Assembly: GCA_013400115.1 (NCBI GenBank)
Contig: VXBP01004157.1
Location: 390,494 to 454,493, forward strand
Length of the DNA stretch: 64,000 nucleotides
Direction: 5' to 3'
Source of the DNA: Rhinopomastus cyanomelas
Taxonomy: Eukaryota; Chordata; Aves; Bucerotiformes; Rhinopomastidae
In this document: piece after piece, positions 21,428 to 32,494 of the stretch
Layout: every line of letters starts with the position of its first letter
Position numbering within the stretch: the first letter of the stretch is position 1
Notes under the pieces: generated by a model
The model's database searches: none
What the model was told of the DNA's origin: nothing
Seen by the model: the letters and a program-made list of their open reading frames with translations, nothing else
Position numbers and translations under genes: made by a program

Positions 21428-22111
21428 CAGCTGTCAGCTGTAGGAGACGAAGAGCAGCCTGGGCAGGGTGTGCATCACCCAGTGGTGAGGAGGGGTGACC
21501 AGTGCAGGGGCAGGTCTCTGTGTGCTCAGGAGAAAGCCAAACATGGTGCATGATGCAGGACACTGCTGCTGGCACAGGATGTCCTCACCTCGCTCCTGCA
21601 CAGGCCAGATGCCCTTCAAAAAGGGACCTCAGTGTGTGGAGCTGGGAGCAGTGTCATCAAGTGTAGTCTGTAACTGGAGCCATAACTTACAGTGATGAGG
21701 TGGCTGCAAGTGCTGTTAGACTGCAGTTGTTTGCTGTTTAGGGCAGACCAACCACCTGTGAGACATCTCAGAGGCTGTTATTTCTAACAAGTGACAGGCT
21801 GATCCTGGAACACAATGGCTGGGAGCTTCTCAGCAAATGGAATAGCCTGGTGACCTTAGGGTGTGTGTTAGGAGAAACCGCCCCGCAACAACACTTTGAG
21901 GGCTAAACCATGGATTTCTTTAGTGAAGTAAAGCTGTTGTGAATTACGAGTAGCTTGAGGAAGATATTTCCATGCAGGGGTGCTGCCTTCAACACAGCTG
22001 ATGCCAGTGACAGACGTCTGGTTATTCCCATTGCAGCAGTAACTGTCCAGTTGGAGAAGGAATGTGAGATTCACGTGAGCAGTGACAGAGCACAGCTTGA
22101 TAAACGTTTCT

Positions 22112-22537
22112 TCAGTTGCTGGAGAGAGTCCAGCACAGAGCCATGAGGATGATGGAGTGGAACATCTCCCTGATGAGGAAAGGCTGGTGGGGCTGGGTCT
22201 CTAGCTTAGAGAAGAGGAGACAGAGAGGTGACCCCATGAATGTTGATCAGTATGGAAAGGGTGGGTGTCAGGAGATTGGAGCCAGGCTCTGTTCAGGGGC
22301 ACCCAGTGATAGGACAAGGGGCAATGGGTGTGAGCTGGAAGAGAGGAGGTTCCCCATCAGTGTGAGAAGGGCTGCCCAGGGGAGTTGTGGAGTCTCCTCT
22401 GGAAAAGTTTAAAACCTGCCTGGCCATGTTCCTGTGTGTCTGGATCTAGGGGATGCTACTGTGGTGGGGGGATTGGACTAGATGATCTTTTGAGGTCCTT
22501 TCCAATCCCTAATGTTCTGTGATTCTGTGATTCTCTG
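22112..22537 (+). repeat. CR1 3' part, subfamily A
   Basis: Begins 'tcagttgctggagagagtcc' in ORF2 and ends with three ATTCTGTG-type units. A segment near 22370 is missing compared with the other copies (between 'gtgagaagg' and 'gctgcccagg'). Confidence 0.9.
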
Positions 22538-22655
22538 CACAGCAGACAACTTGGTCTGCATCTTCTTTCATCATGCCTGCATCAGCTCATCTCACAGAGT
22601 GCCAAGGCCGTGGCTCCTCTGATGCACTAAAGCTGAGGATCACTGTGTGTTCCTG

Positions 22656-23062
22656 GCTATGTTACTGGAGGAAAGACTGAGGGAGCTGGGTCTCTTGACC
22701 TTGGAAAGGAGTCTGAGGGGTGACCCCGTGAATGTTGATCAATATGTGAAGTATGGCTCTCAAGAGGATGGAGCCAGGCTCTGCTCAGGGGCACCCAGTG
22801 ATAGGACAAGGGGCACTAGGTGTGAGCTGAAACAGAGGAGGTTCCACATCGGTGGGAGAAGGAACTTCTTCCCAGTGATGATGACAGAGCTGCCCAGGGG
22901 CTGCCCAGGGGGACAGTGGACACTCCTCTGGAGATGTTTCAACCCACCTGAATACAGTCCTACATGACTGGATCTCAGGAATCCTGCTGTGGTGGGGGGA
23001 TTGGACTGGATGATCTTTTGAGGTCACTTCCAGGCCCTAATGTTTCTGTGATTCTATGATCT
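22656..23062 (+). repeat. CR1 3' part, subfamily A
   Basis: Second sense copy only ~120 bases after the previous one, from 'gaggaaagactgagggagct' to 'ttctgtgattctatgat'. Carries a short local duplication ('gctgcccagggg' twice, about 22890-22911). The flank 23063-23427 is unassigned. Confidence 0.9.
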
Positions 23063-23427
23063 CTTCTTGGAGCTTGGAGTTTTCAGCTTTAGTGCTCAGG
23101 TCCAAAAGCACTGAACACAGGCTACGAAATGCACCGTGCCTCACAACAGAGAAAATTGAGAAGCTGAAATGGGATAATGAAGGAAAAAACCCATCAACGC
23201 CTGTGTGAAGGTGGAAAATGACTGTAATGTTCTGTTGCAGAAATTAAAACAGCCTCAGTGAGGATTTATTGCTGAGGGAAAACAGATGTGGGACTAAAAC
23301 TCAGGGAAAAAAAACCAAACTCAAAACATGAAAGCAACCAAAAAGGCTTTGGCAGGGGAAAGGCTCCAGTCAAGACTTAGGCTGAGGTTTTTAAAGTATT
23401 TATAGTGAAAATGATCCGTTTTGTAGA

Positions 23428-23731
23428 GATGATGGGGCTGGTCTCTTCTCATAGGGAATTAGCAACAGAAGCAGAGGGATGGGATTCAAGCTTCCACAGG
23501 GGAGGATTAGACTGGACATCAGGAAGAAATTCTTCCTGGAGAAAGTGGTCAGGCACTGGAATGGGCTGCCACAGGTGGTGGTTGAATCCTCATCCCTGGA
23601 TGTGTTTAAAAGTATCTTAGATGTAGTATTGGGGGATCTGGTTTAGGTGTGAACTTGTAGAGTTGGGTTGATGGTGGAGTCAATGATCCCAAGGGTCTTT
23701 ACCAACCTGAATGATTCTGTGATTCTATGAT
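23428..23731 (+). repeat. CR1 3' end, subfamily B
   Basis: Same class as 13097-13424: 'gactggacatcaggaagaaa', 'ggtggttgaatcctcatccc', then the 'tttaggtgtgaacttgtag' end and ATTCTGTG units. Confidence 0.87.
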
Positions 23732-24537
23732 CTACCATTTTGGTGCCGAAGCACCACTTGGGTTGTTTTCAATTTGGGGTAAAAACCAGCATTCAAGAGC
23801 CTGTGGGGAGTTCCCATGTTGTAAGGGTGCTTCAGCCTGAGCTGGTCAGATGCAGCCTCCTGCAGTAATTGCCCAGCTCAGCCATTTGTTAACCATTTGT
23901 TGAGTTTTGTTTCCATGACGACTCCTTCTCCTACTCTGTCTTGTAAACTCAGTAGACTCCAGCCCTCAGCTCCAAACACCTAACTGTTCCTCTGAATTGC
24001 ATCTCCGTTTCCTTGGCAACTCCCTCTCCAGTCACCCAAGGAGATTTCAAGGCACCCAAGACAAATTCCATCGCATTGATCTCTCTAACGACTTTTCACT
24101 GACCTGCAGTACACACATCGGACCCAACTTAAAATATTAGATGGCAGAATCTTTATTGATTTCATTCAAATGCTGCTCCTCAGCTGCAATCCAATTACCT
24201 TGCCCCCGTGCAGACATTTCCCCCATTAGGGCTGCAAAAACAATGCTGGAGGCGCTGCCCAGACGGATGCAGCCCCATCTGAAGATTAAAAACAGCTTGG
24301 CATGAGAAGCGCGGTGTTTCCGATGGGAGTGAGGGCACATCTCTGTGCTCTGCAGGAACGTGCCGCTGCTGAGAGAAATTCTAATGGGGAACAGAGGATG
24401 CAGAAGGGACCACGAGGAGCTCTGACACCTCTATCCTCCTGGTGCCTGCAAATGAAAGACTTAAAAGAAGTAAACATCCCAGTAATCCTTCTCCCTGTCC
24501 AAAAAAAGAAAAGCAAAGTGCTGATGTCAGAAGTGGG
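23732..24537. other. intergenic DNA, possible conserved block
   Basis: No gene or repeat recognised. The segment 24130-24300 ('aatctttattgatttcattc', 'tgcaatccaattacc', 'gaagattaaaaacagc') has the low-CpG, AT-motif look of a conserved non-coding element. This is an impression only. Confidence 0.3.
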
Positions 24538-25108
24538 GTGGTTTGCAGATCAAGAGAGGTTCTCCTCCCCTCTACTCTGCGCTGCTGAGACCACAGCTAG
24601 AATCTTGGGTCCAGTTCTGGGCCCCTCAGTTCCAGAAGGACACAGAGCTGCTGGGGAGAGTCCAGTGCAGAACCACAGAGATGATGAAGAGAGGGGAGCA
24701 TCTCCCTGATGAGGATGGGCTGAGGGAGCTGGGTCTCTTGAGTTTAGAGAAGAGGAGCCTGAGGGGTGACCCCATGAATGTTGATCAGTATGGAAAGAGT
24801 GGGTGTCAGGAGGATGGAGCCAGGCTCTGCTCAGGGGCACCCAGTGATAGGACAAGGGGCAGCAGGTGTGAGCTGGAACAGAGGAGGTTTCACATCAATG
24901 TGAGAAGGAACTTCTTCCCAATGAGGGTGACAGAGCTCTGGAAGGAGCGGCCCAGAGGGGTTGTGGAGCCTCCTTCTCTGGAGACATTAAAACCTGCCTG
25001 GCCATGTTCCTGTGTGACTGTATCTAGGTGATCCTGCTGTAGTGTGGGGATTTGAATGGATGATCTTTCAAGGTCCCTTCCAATCCCTAATATTCTCTGA
25101 TTCTGTGA
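24538..25108 (+). repeat. CR1 3' part, subfamily A
   Basis: A longer copy starting with 'gtggtttgcagatcaagaga' in ORF2. Frames at 24302-25031 cover much of the ORF2 C-terminal part with a few breaks. Its end lies directly against an LTR-like element on the other strand. Confidence 0.9.
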
Positions 25109-25111
25109 CCA

Positions 25112-25504
25112 TGGTGTTCCTGTTGACCGCAACGGTGAGGTTCCGTGTGAGACCTGGCTGCACACAGACCAATATGATCACAGGAGAAGCCGTTTACTAG
25201 TTCTCAGGCTGTCCCTTATACACAATCTCTCCCTGCACATGGTCCCACAAGTTATAACAACAACTAGTGCTATCTTGCTCACGAGACAATCACGCCTTCT
25301 AGCTTGCTTCCCAATTGGTTCTTCCTCAGGTCTGGCTGGTGGGCAGTCAGAGCTTCCCCAGCTCTGCACCCAGATGCCCCATCCTTGTCTCTTGTGGCCT
25401 TCTCAGTTATCTCATCACCATGGCACCTGGTTCTTCTCTGCCAGCTAGCAGCATTCCTTAGCTGTGATGTCTTAGGCCTGAAGCAGCATCCACTACTGCA
25501 CACA
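25112..25504 (-). repeat. probable alpharetrovirus-like LTR
   Basis: Read on the minus strand it has a TATA-like 'gtataaggga' (about 25210), a degenerate poly(A) signal in 'actagtaaacgg' (about 25190) and 'catattggtctgtgtgcagc' (about 25156-25175), the order and wording of R-U5 in avian leukosis-type LTRs. TG/CA ends fit at 25112 and 25504 with a short 'acca' repeat outside. Borders are uncertain. Confidence 0.55.
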
Positions 25505-26431
25505 ACCAGCGCAAAGCAGAGATTCAGCTTCTCCCCTGACCCTGCAGGTGCTGTGCTGGAGCTGGGCAGGATGCTGAAGCAACTTGGATCAAACCCATGC
25601 CTTAGCTGCAGTTGCTTCCTCCAAAGTCCATTGAGGAAACAGTGGTCGATTCTCAGCCAATATTTAGTGTCCGCAGTGGGAAAAGACTAATTTCTTCTCC
25701 CATTTTTATCCCCTCATGCAGACTGATCCCACACGATGAATGAAAAGTGAGATCTGGATTTGTAGTATTTGAATGGGAAAGCAAAGAGCAGATCAGACCT
25801 TGAAAATTAATCTCTTGGAGATAAGAAAGGGCTTGGAACCTTACACAGCTCTGCATTGTTTAATCCTACTGAGTTCAGTTCCCTACTGTAGATCCACACC
25901 CTATAATTTCTGAATCCTCCTGCATTCTCACCCTGGCTTTTGCCCCTCCCTGACCTCAGCCACAGGTTAGCATCTTTTCTTTTGTTCAGGGGCTTCCCTT
26001 GGTCTAGTTTGTGCTCCACTGCAGCCTAGAACTGAATCCAAGCTCAGGCAACACAACGAGCATGACACTGCTGCTTTGCGGAGCTCTGAGACTGAGGCTC
26101 CACCATGCCCAGGCTCAGGGCTGCATCAGCCATCAGCAGCAGCTGTTTCTGGAGCCCTAAGAAATCTCACCTTTGTCCTGATACTCCCCCAGGCTCAGGG
26201 CTAGGAACAGGCACTGACATTTCAATTTCTGTGTTCTTAAAATATCTTCAGAAGGGCAGAATATCCTTTCTGACAGGGCCAGGATCTCTTCCTCTTCTGG
26301 TGCTGAGTTGGCTCCAGCAGAGCTGTTTCCTGAACACACCTGGACTAGAGCAGCCTGAATGGGAAGTGGTCAGATGTCTGTAGGGGTGTCCTTTAGTGAA
26401 GATCCCTTAAGTCCAGCTCTGATGCGCATGA
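25505..26431. other. intergenic DNA, nothing recognised
   Basis: No gene motif and no repeat recognised over about 0.9 kb. Minor open frames are dismissed. Confidence 0.35.
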
Positions 26432-26612
26432 AATGGCACTGGAATGGGCTGCCCAGGGTGGTGGTTGAGTCCCCATCCCTGGATATGTTGAAAAGTCGCT
26501 TAGATGTAGTGTTGAGGGATCTGTTTTAGGAGTGACTTGTAGAGTAAGGTTGATGGTTGGACGTAATGGTCCCGAGGGTCTTTTCCAGCCCAAATGATTC
26601 TCTGATTCTATT
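26432..26612 (+). repeat. CR1 3' end, subfamily B
   Basis: From 'ggcactggaatgggctgccc' to 'gattctctgattctatt', 5'-truncated at about 180 bases. The following 780 bases (26613-27394) are unassigned. Confidence 0.85.
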
Positions 26613-27394
26613 AGGTCACAAGGAAGTGAAGAAGCATTGAAGAGGAGAAGGACCATATTCTTATGGCTCTGGAACTGGCTGTCACAGTGTCAAGAAACAT
26701 CAGTGTTTGTGTGAAGGGAACAGAACTGCTGCTGATAAAGAGATGAATGAAGGAAGTTTCAAGAGTGATTTGACTGATTTGACTGATGTAAAGTTGGGCT
26801 GAGGAGCAACCTGGGAGTAAATGAACTCCTTTAAGCTTTTAAAGAGCCTATGGAACAAACAGACCTCAACAGAGCCAGCAATCACATCCCTGCACTCACA
26901 TCCCTGCCAATTGACAGAGTGCAACACTGGGATAAAGAATGGAGCCACAGAGTCATCTGTAAAAACCAAGTACCAGTGGCTTTGTGAGGGGTAACTGGAG
27001 ATGATTAGTTCCTGCCCTTAAAACAAGGATTGGCAAGCTGTTTGTCTCAGCCAGAGTGGTGATCGTTCTTCTACCTGGCGTCTGCTCCTCTCTTACTTTT
27101 TCCTGGCAGGAAACGATCCTTTTAAGACAGAGCAACTTGTCTAATTTTCTGTGTGTCAGAAGTCTCATTAAGTGACATCAGTTATTGATGTCAAGGATAT
27201 GGTGGTGGAGAGCTTTTGTTGTATCAGAGCTGCAAGTGTTTTCACTTCTGGAAGAAGCTGAGGCTCATCTACATGTGGTACTAGTTTGCTGGGACCCTGG
27301 AGTTGACAGCCTGTGAGCTTTGGGTGGTTTAAATAATGGCAGAAGGACCAGATGAAAGACCCTGTGATGTTGGGCAGACTGAGCTGATTTAGGG

Positions 27395-27808
27395 CCTGGG
27401 GAATAAATCTTATGAGGAGAGATTGAGAGAGTTGAGGCTGTTTGAGGAAGAAGAGGCTGAGGGGAGACCTCATATCTCTCTACAACTATCTGAAAAGACA
27501 TTGTAGAGATGTTGATGCTGGTCTTTTCTTTCAGGTAATTAGCGACAGAAGCAGAGTGAAGAGCTCAAGCTTCAACAGTGGAGGGTTAGACCAGACGTCA
27601 GGAAAAAATTCTTCCCAGAGAGAGTGGTTGGGCCCTGAAACGGGCTGCCCAGGGTGGTGGCTGAGTCCCCATCCCTGGGTGAGTTTAAAAGTCACTTAGA
27701 TGTAGTGTCAGGGGATCTGGTTTAGGGGTGAACTTGTAGGTCAAGTTGATGGTTGGGCTCAGTGATTCCAAAGGTCTCTTCCAACCTGAGTGATTCTATG
27801 ATTCTGTG
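27395..27808 (+). repeat. CR1 3' part, subfamily B
   Basis: Begins 'tggggaataaatcttatgag', the ORF2 segment also seen at 56900, and contains 'cctcatatctctctacaact'. It therefore links this 3' end type to the ORF2 of the large copy at 55092. Confidence 0.88.
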
Positions 27809-28538
27809 AACATGCTGGATGTCATTAACATTCCCCTTCTCTGGAGCTGAGCTGTATCTATTTTTCAAAAGGACTGCACATGCCTTTTACAAGTCTCAGA
27901 TGCATCTTGCAGAGTTTGGAGGGTGCCTCGCACTGGCAAGGCTGTTTGCTACACAGGACGCACTGTAATTAGGACTTTAATGGGTTTCTCATGTCACCAT
28001 GTTGGGTTACAATGTGCTGCATCTCTGGTGCCTTAGCTCCACAGTAAAATATTAATGGTCAGTTTTAGTAGCAGCTGTTCTTTGAAAGTGTAGTTTTGCT
28101 CTTGCTGTTCTCAGACCAATGGCTCTTGGGTGCACAGCATTTCCTCTTCACCTAGGTGGGTTATCAATGCAGGAGAGACTGATCACTGGAGGGGATGAAA
28201 GGGCTAAGGCTCTGAAAGCCTTTCCAGTGGTTTCAATTGGCTCTGGGTCACACCAGAGCAAACGTTTTCAGATGCTTCTATCCAGTTCCACACGGACACC
28301 AGTGTTTGGGCAGGTTTTAGTGCGCTGAGGGATTTGCCACAGAGGTGATGCTGATCTGTGGGACTAAATGGGGGGGTGGTCTTTCAACCATTGGCTCCTG
28401 CCACAGTGTGGGTCTGTGTGAGCACTCTGTGTGTATTTGAGGAAAGAGTGTCTGTGGTACCGATGCAATAATGGTTTTAGGTAGCGTCTTACTGCACTGC
28501 TACTTTCAACTGCTTTGCAGAGCTGTGGATATTTTTGA
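27809..28538. other. intergenic DNA, nothing recognised
   Basis: About 0.7 kb without gene or repeat. The block 27960-28080 is AT-rich ('cactgtaattaggactttaa', 'gtaaaatattaatggtcag') and might be conserved non-coding DNA. Confidence 0.3.
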
Positions 28539-28590
28539 ATCACAGAATCACAAAATCACAGAATCATTCAGGTTGGAAAAGACCCTTGGG
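28539..28590 (-). repeat. CR1 terminal scrap, subfamily B
   Basis: Three 'cacagaatca'-type units followed by 'ttcaggttggaaaagaccct'. Only the last ~50 bases of an antisense copy, immediately before a sense copy. Confidence 0.75.
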
Positions 28591-28599
28591 AAGGAATAA

Positions 28600-29345
28600 C
28601 AGCAGCAGAAGATTCGTAGAGTCTGGCATCCGGGCAAGAACAACCCCAGTATAGGGTGGGGACTGACCTGATGGAGACCAGTATAGGAGAAAGGCTCCGG
28701 AGCATTCTATGGGCCAGCAGGATGGGCAGGAGCAAGCAATGGGCCCTGGTGGCCAAGAAGGCCAAGGGCATCCTGGAGTGGATCAGAATGGAGGTCGTTA
28801 GCAGATTGAAAGAGGTTCTCCTCGTCCTCTATTCTGCTTTGTGGGACCACATCTGGAGTATTGTGTCCAGTTCAGGGCCCCTCAGGTCCAGAAGGACACA
28901 GAACTCCTGCAGGGAGTCTAACGCAGAACCACAGAAATGATGAAGGGAGTGGAACATCTCCCTGATGAGGAAAGGCTGAGGGAGCTGGGTGTCTTGAGCT
29001 TGGAAAAAAGGAGGCTGAGGGGTGACCCCATGAATGTTGATCAATATGGAAAGGGTGGTTGTCAAGAAGATGGAGCCAGGCTCTGCTCAGTGGCACCCAA
29101 TGATAGGACAAGGGGCAATGGGTGTGAGCTGGGACAGAGGAGGTTCCCCATCAATGTGAGAAGGAACTTCTTCCCTGTGAAGGTGCCAGAGCTCTGGAAG
29201 GGGCTGCCCATGGGGGTTGTGGAGTCTCTATCTCTGGAGAGTTTTAAAATCTGTCTGGCCATGTTCCTGTGTGACTGGATCTAGGGGATCCTGCTGTGGA
29301 GGGGGATTGGACTGTATGGTATTTTGAGGTCCCTTCTATGATTCT
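28600..29345 (+). repeat. CR1 3' part, subfamily A
   Basis: One of the longer subfamily A copies. It starts at 'tggcatccgggcaagaacaa' and includes 'gtggccaagaaggccaaggg'. The ORF2 end at 28937-29284 is open to its natural stop after 'FLCDWI'. Confidence 0.92.
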
Positions 29346-31317
29346 GTTTACTCCAGAGAGGTAAAACTCCCAGAGAGAGGGCGATGCTGATCCATGCCTG
29401 AGCTGTCAGTATGAAGGGGTGTGCAATGTGTGGCCTCTGTTTGTGCTTCATTCCTGAGTCCAGTCCAGGGTTCTGCCAGGAACTGCAGGATACTGCAAGA
29501 CACCACATGCTGGTACCTCTTCTGCACCCGGGCAAGTGCCAATGGCCTGAAGGCTACATCTGCTTTGCATGTGAATGTGCAGGGTGTACTCAGCCGAGCC
29601 TGGTGCGGGGTCAGCCTTCGTGTCTTTTTATGAATTATGGAGTGGCTGCATAAAATATGTTCCAGAGGCTGCAGGGGAAAAAGGTATAAAGAGGAAAGCT
29701 GACACTCCTCACATCCATCCCTCCTCTATGCATTATTTAACCACTTTCCCCGCCAACATCCATCAGCCCCAAACTCTTCAGGATCAAAAAGGCCAGAGCT
29801 TTGTCTGGAAGACAAAGACCCTCACAAGACAGATAAAGTTTGTCCTGCAGCTGGATGTCCATCCTCTGGGGTGCAAAGCAACACCCCAACAAGGATTTTG
29901 GTGCCAACAGCACCCTCAAGTACATGAAGGAGTTCTTGTAGCCTCTTCCAAAGGTGCCCAGCCACAGCAGGTCACTGGTCACCCTAATTCCCTTTTCACT
30001 TTGGGGTTCCCTAGGTGAAATCTTAAAGCAGTGAACACTTTGAGGTGCAGTTTTCAAGCAAAGATTCACCTCAGAAGGTCCAGCTTTGGGCTTCTCTCAT
30101 GCCTGCAAAACCAGAAGGGTTTAAGAAGCAGTGTTTGAGGAAGAAGTGGCCATGGCCATTGCTGATCATGTTCTGGTCACTCAAGGCTTGTGCACAGATT
30201 TCTCAGAGACCTTCCTTCTCCCTCTGAGCATCTCTTGAGAGGGACCTCAGGGACAGCAAGTCCCAGCATTTCCTTTATGTGTGTTTGGGTCTGGATTCTT
30301 TGGTTTGGAATCTGTTTTAGGTTCTTTGTTTGTTTTGGGCTCTTTGTTTGGCTTTTAAATGAGAGTGGCAGTCAGCCTCAGCTTGACAGTTTGCAGAGGG
30401 TGGACGTTTAAGGCTAGCAGCCAGCCAGACCAGGGGCCATGACCCTAGGAGTAGAGGTTAGCAGCAGGCAATGCTGTCCCCATGTGTCATTGCTTTTGAC
30501 AAGAAGTAGTCACAAGAATCCGGTGATGTGTTGGACCCTTCACTTATGTCCATCAGAGCCCCCTTTGTCCCAGACATCTGATTTGAAGAGGAAAGTTCCT
30601 AGTGATTTGGAACAGACACTGTGAATCTGATGGGAACTGAGGAGCTTGGGGTACCTTACAGCCTGGTGAGATCAAACTGGATTCTTGTAACGGAGTTTAG
30701 ATCACACTTCGAACACAGATGTTCTTTTTGAGAGGACAGAAAACCTCTCTATGTTGTAAACCAGAGAGGCACAAGTGCTGTGGGTTCTGATTATCTCTGA
30801 CTCAAATGCTTCTGCCCCTGCCAAAGGGCTCCAGAGGCTTTGCCTGCTGTAGGTGTTACTGCCTGGTAGGTACCCCAGGGGTACCACATGGTTGTCGTGG
30901 CACTTGTTTCCAGATCACTGCAGATGTTGTTTACGATAGGTGTGGTAGGGGGGTGATTGCTGTCAGATCACTAACAGCACTGATGAAATTGGGCACCTTG
31001 AGTCTGCAGATATCTCGACAGATACAGCTGTGTCTGCTGCACTTTGTATCATAGTGATTAACAGGATGTGAAGTGACGGAGGGAACAGTCTAGTGACTCC
31101 ATGTGGGTGTTTGCTCATCAGGGATTGCAGTCAGTGTAAAATTCAGGAGTCTTCATCCTGAAAAGTTGCAGCTGACTTCTGATTTGCACCTACTCCTGTC
31201 CTACGGTTGTCTGTGGAATTGTCTGTTGGCTGTGGGACAGTTGTAACTGGGCAGCCATGAAACCCTTTTATAGTGAGAGAATTGTAACTGGGCAGCCATG
31301 AAGCCTTGCTGTAGTGG
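29346..31317. other. intergenic DNA with short repeats
   Basis: Two kb without a recognised gene. A TTTG-rich stretch lies at 30290-30355. At 31241-31303 a 21-base unit ('ttgtaactgggcagccatgaa') occurs twice in tandem, directly before the LTR at 31318. Confidence 0.4.
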
Positions 31318-32471
31318 TGTTGCAGTTTGAGAACTGCTAGAACTTGCAGAAGTGCTTTCATGAGGAAGAAAAGTTGTGTTGTGTTCTGGGGGACCTGTCC
31401 CCGGTTGCACAGGTCACAGGACCCTTTCCTGGAAGCATCTGTCCTGTGACCTGCCCCTGAAAGGCGGGCTAGGGGGAGCCTATAAAACTGGGGCAGGGTC
31501 TTTGTTCGCCTCTTTTTTCGCGGGCTGTGGCCCTGAAGGGAGCACCCCCTCCACCGCCCCGGGAATGGGCGGTGGNNNNNNNNNNNNNNNNNNNNNNNNN
31601 NNNNNNNNNNNNNNNNNNNNNNNNNNNNNNNNNNNNNNNNNNNNNNNNNNNNNNNNNNNNNNNNNNNNNNNNNNNNNNNNNNNNNNNNNNNNNNNNNNNN
31701 NNNNNNNNNNNNNNNNNNNNNNNNNNNNNNNNNNNNNNNNNNNNNNNNNNNNNNNNNNNNNNNNNNNNNNNNNNNNNNNNNNNNNNNNNNNNNNNNNNNN
31801 NNNNNNNNNNNNNNNNNNNNNNNNNNNNNNNNNNNNNNNNNNNNNNNNNNNNNNNNNNNNNNNNNNNNNNNNNNNNNNNNNNNNNNNNNNNNNNNNNNNN
31901 NNNNNNNNNNNNNNNNNNNNNNNNNNNNNNNNNNNNNNNNNNNNNNNNNNNNNNNNNNNNNNNNNNNNNNNNNNNNNNNNNNNNNNNNNNNNNNNNNNNN
32001 NNNNNNNNNNNNNNNNNNNNNNNNNNNNNNNNNNNNNNNNNNNNNNNNNNNNNNNNNNNNNNNNNNNNNNNNNNNNNNNNNNNNNNNNNNNNNNNNNNNN
32101 NNNNNNNNNNNCCCGAGAGCATTGAGATGCATGTCTGCTGCACCGAGGGATGCAGATGTGGGCGCTGAGAAACTCAGGCCATCCCGGACTGACATGCTTT
32201 CCTTCCCAGGTCTCTAAATTAGAAGAAGATCCAAGGCCCAAACTGGAGTGGTTTCCCATTCTATTTTCTCAGGTTCTGTGAGGGCATTAATGACACAGTT
32301 TGTGTGCACCGACTTGCATAACCTTCTCTGTATATAGTTAGTGTTAATAAACCTTTCTGCAGTTTCCCTAAGCCATCAGTTGTCTGGTGAATTTTATCCG
32401 AGATGCCATTGAGACCTCACTGCTTTGCTTTCCTTTCTTTGATATTGAATTGTGGTCCTGAACCCACCACA
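31318..32471 (+). repeat. second large copy of the 1.5-kb LTR family (gap inside)
   Basis: Starts TGTTGCAGTTTGA and ends ACCACA like the copy at 4614. It shares the TATA box (31481), the splice-acceptor-like CAG (32207-32209) and AATAAA (32346-32351). The GC-rich centre is replaced by a run of N. What follows it is retroviral leader rather than flanking DNA, so it is probably a 5' LTR, not a solo LTR. Confidence 0.85.
31576..32111. other. assembly gap (536 N)
   Basis: A run of N inside the GC-rich part of the LTR. The equivalent part of the copy at 4614 is about 800 bases, so the stated gap length may be an estimate. All reading frames drawn through it are meaningless. Confidence 0.97.
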
Positions 32472-32475
32472 AAAT

Positions 32476-32494
32476 TGGTGCCGAAAATCCGGGA
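32476..32494 (+). promoter_or_regulatory. primer binding site, tRNA-Phe type
   Basis: TGGTGCCGAAAATCCGGGA starts four bases after the LTR end. It matches the complement of the 3' end of animal tRNA-Phe with one inserted base and one substitution. This supports a 5' LTR and gives the element a primer class. Confidence 0.65.

Noticed and set aside
23738..23760. 'tttggtgccgaagcacc' resembling a primer binding site
   Set aside because: It follows a CR1 end, not an LTR, and only the first nine bases fit. Probably coincidence.
31143..32259. Long open frames on both strands around 31.1-32.3 kb
   Set aside because: They run through 536 N and have no real sequence support.
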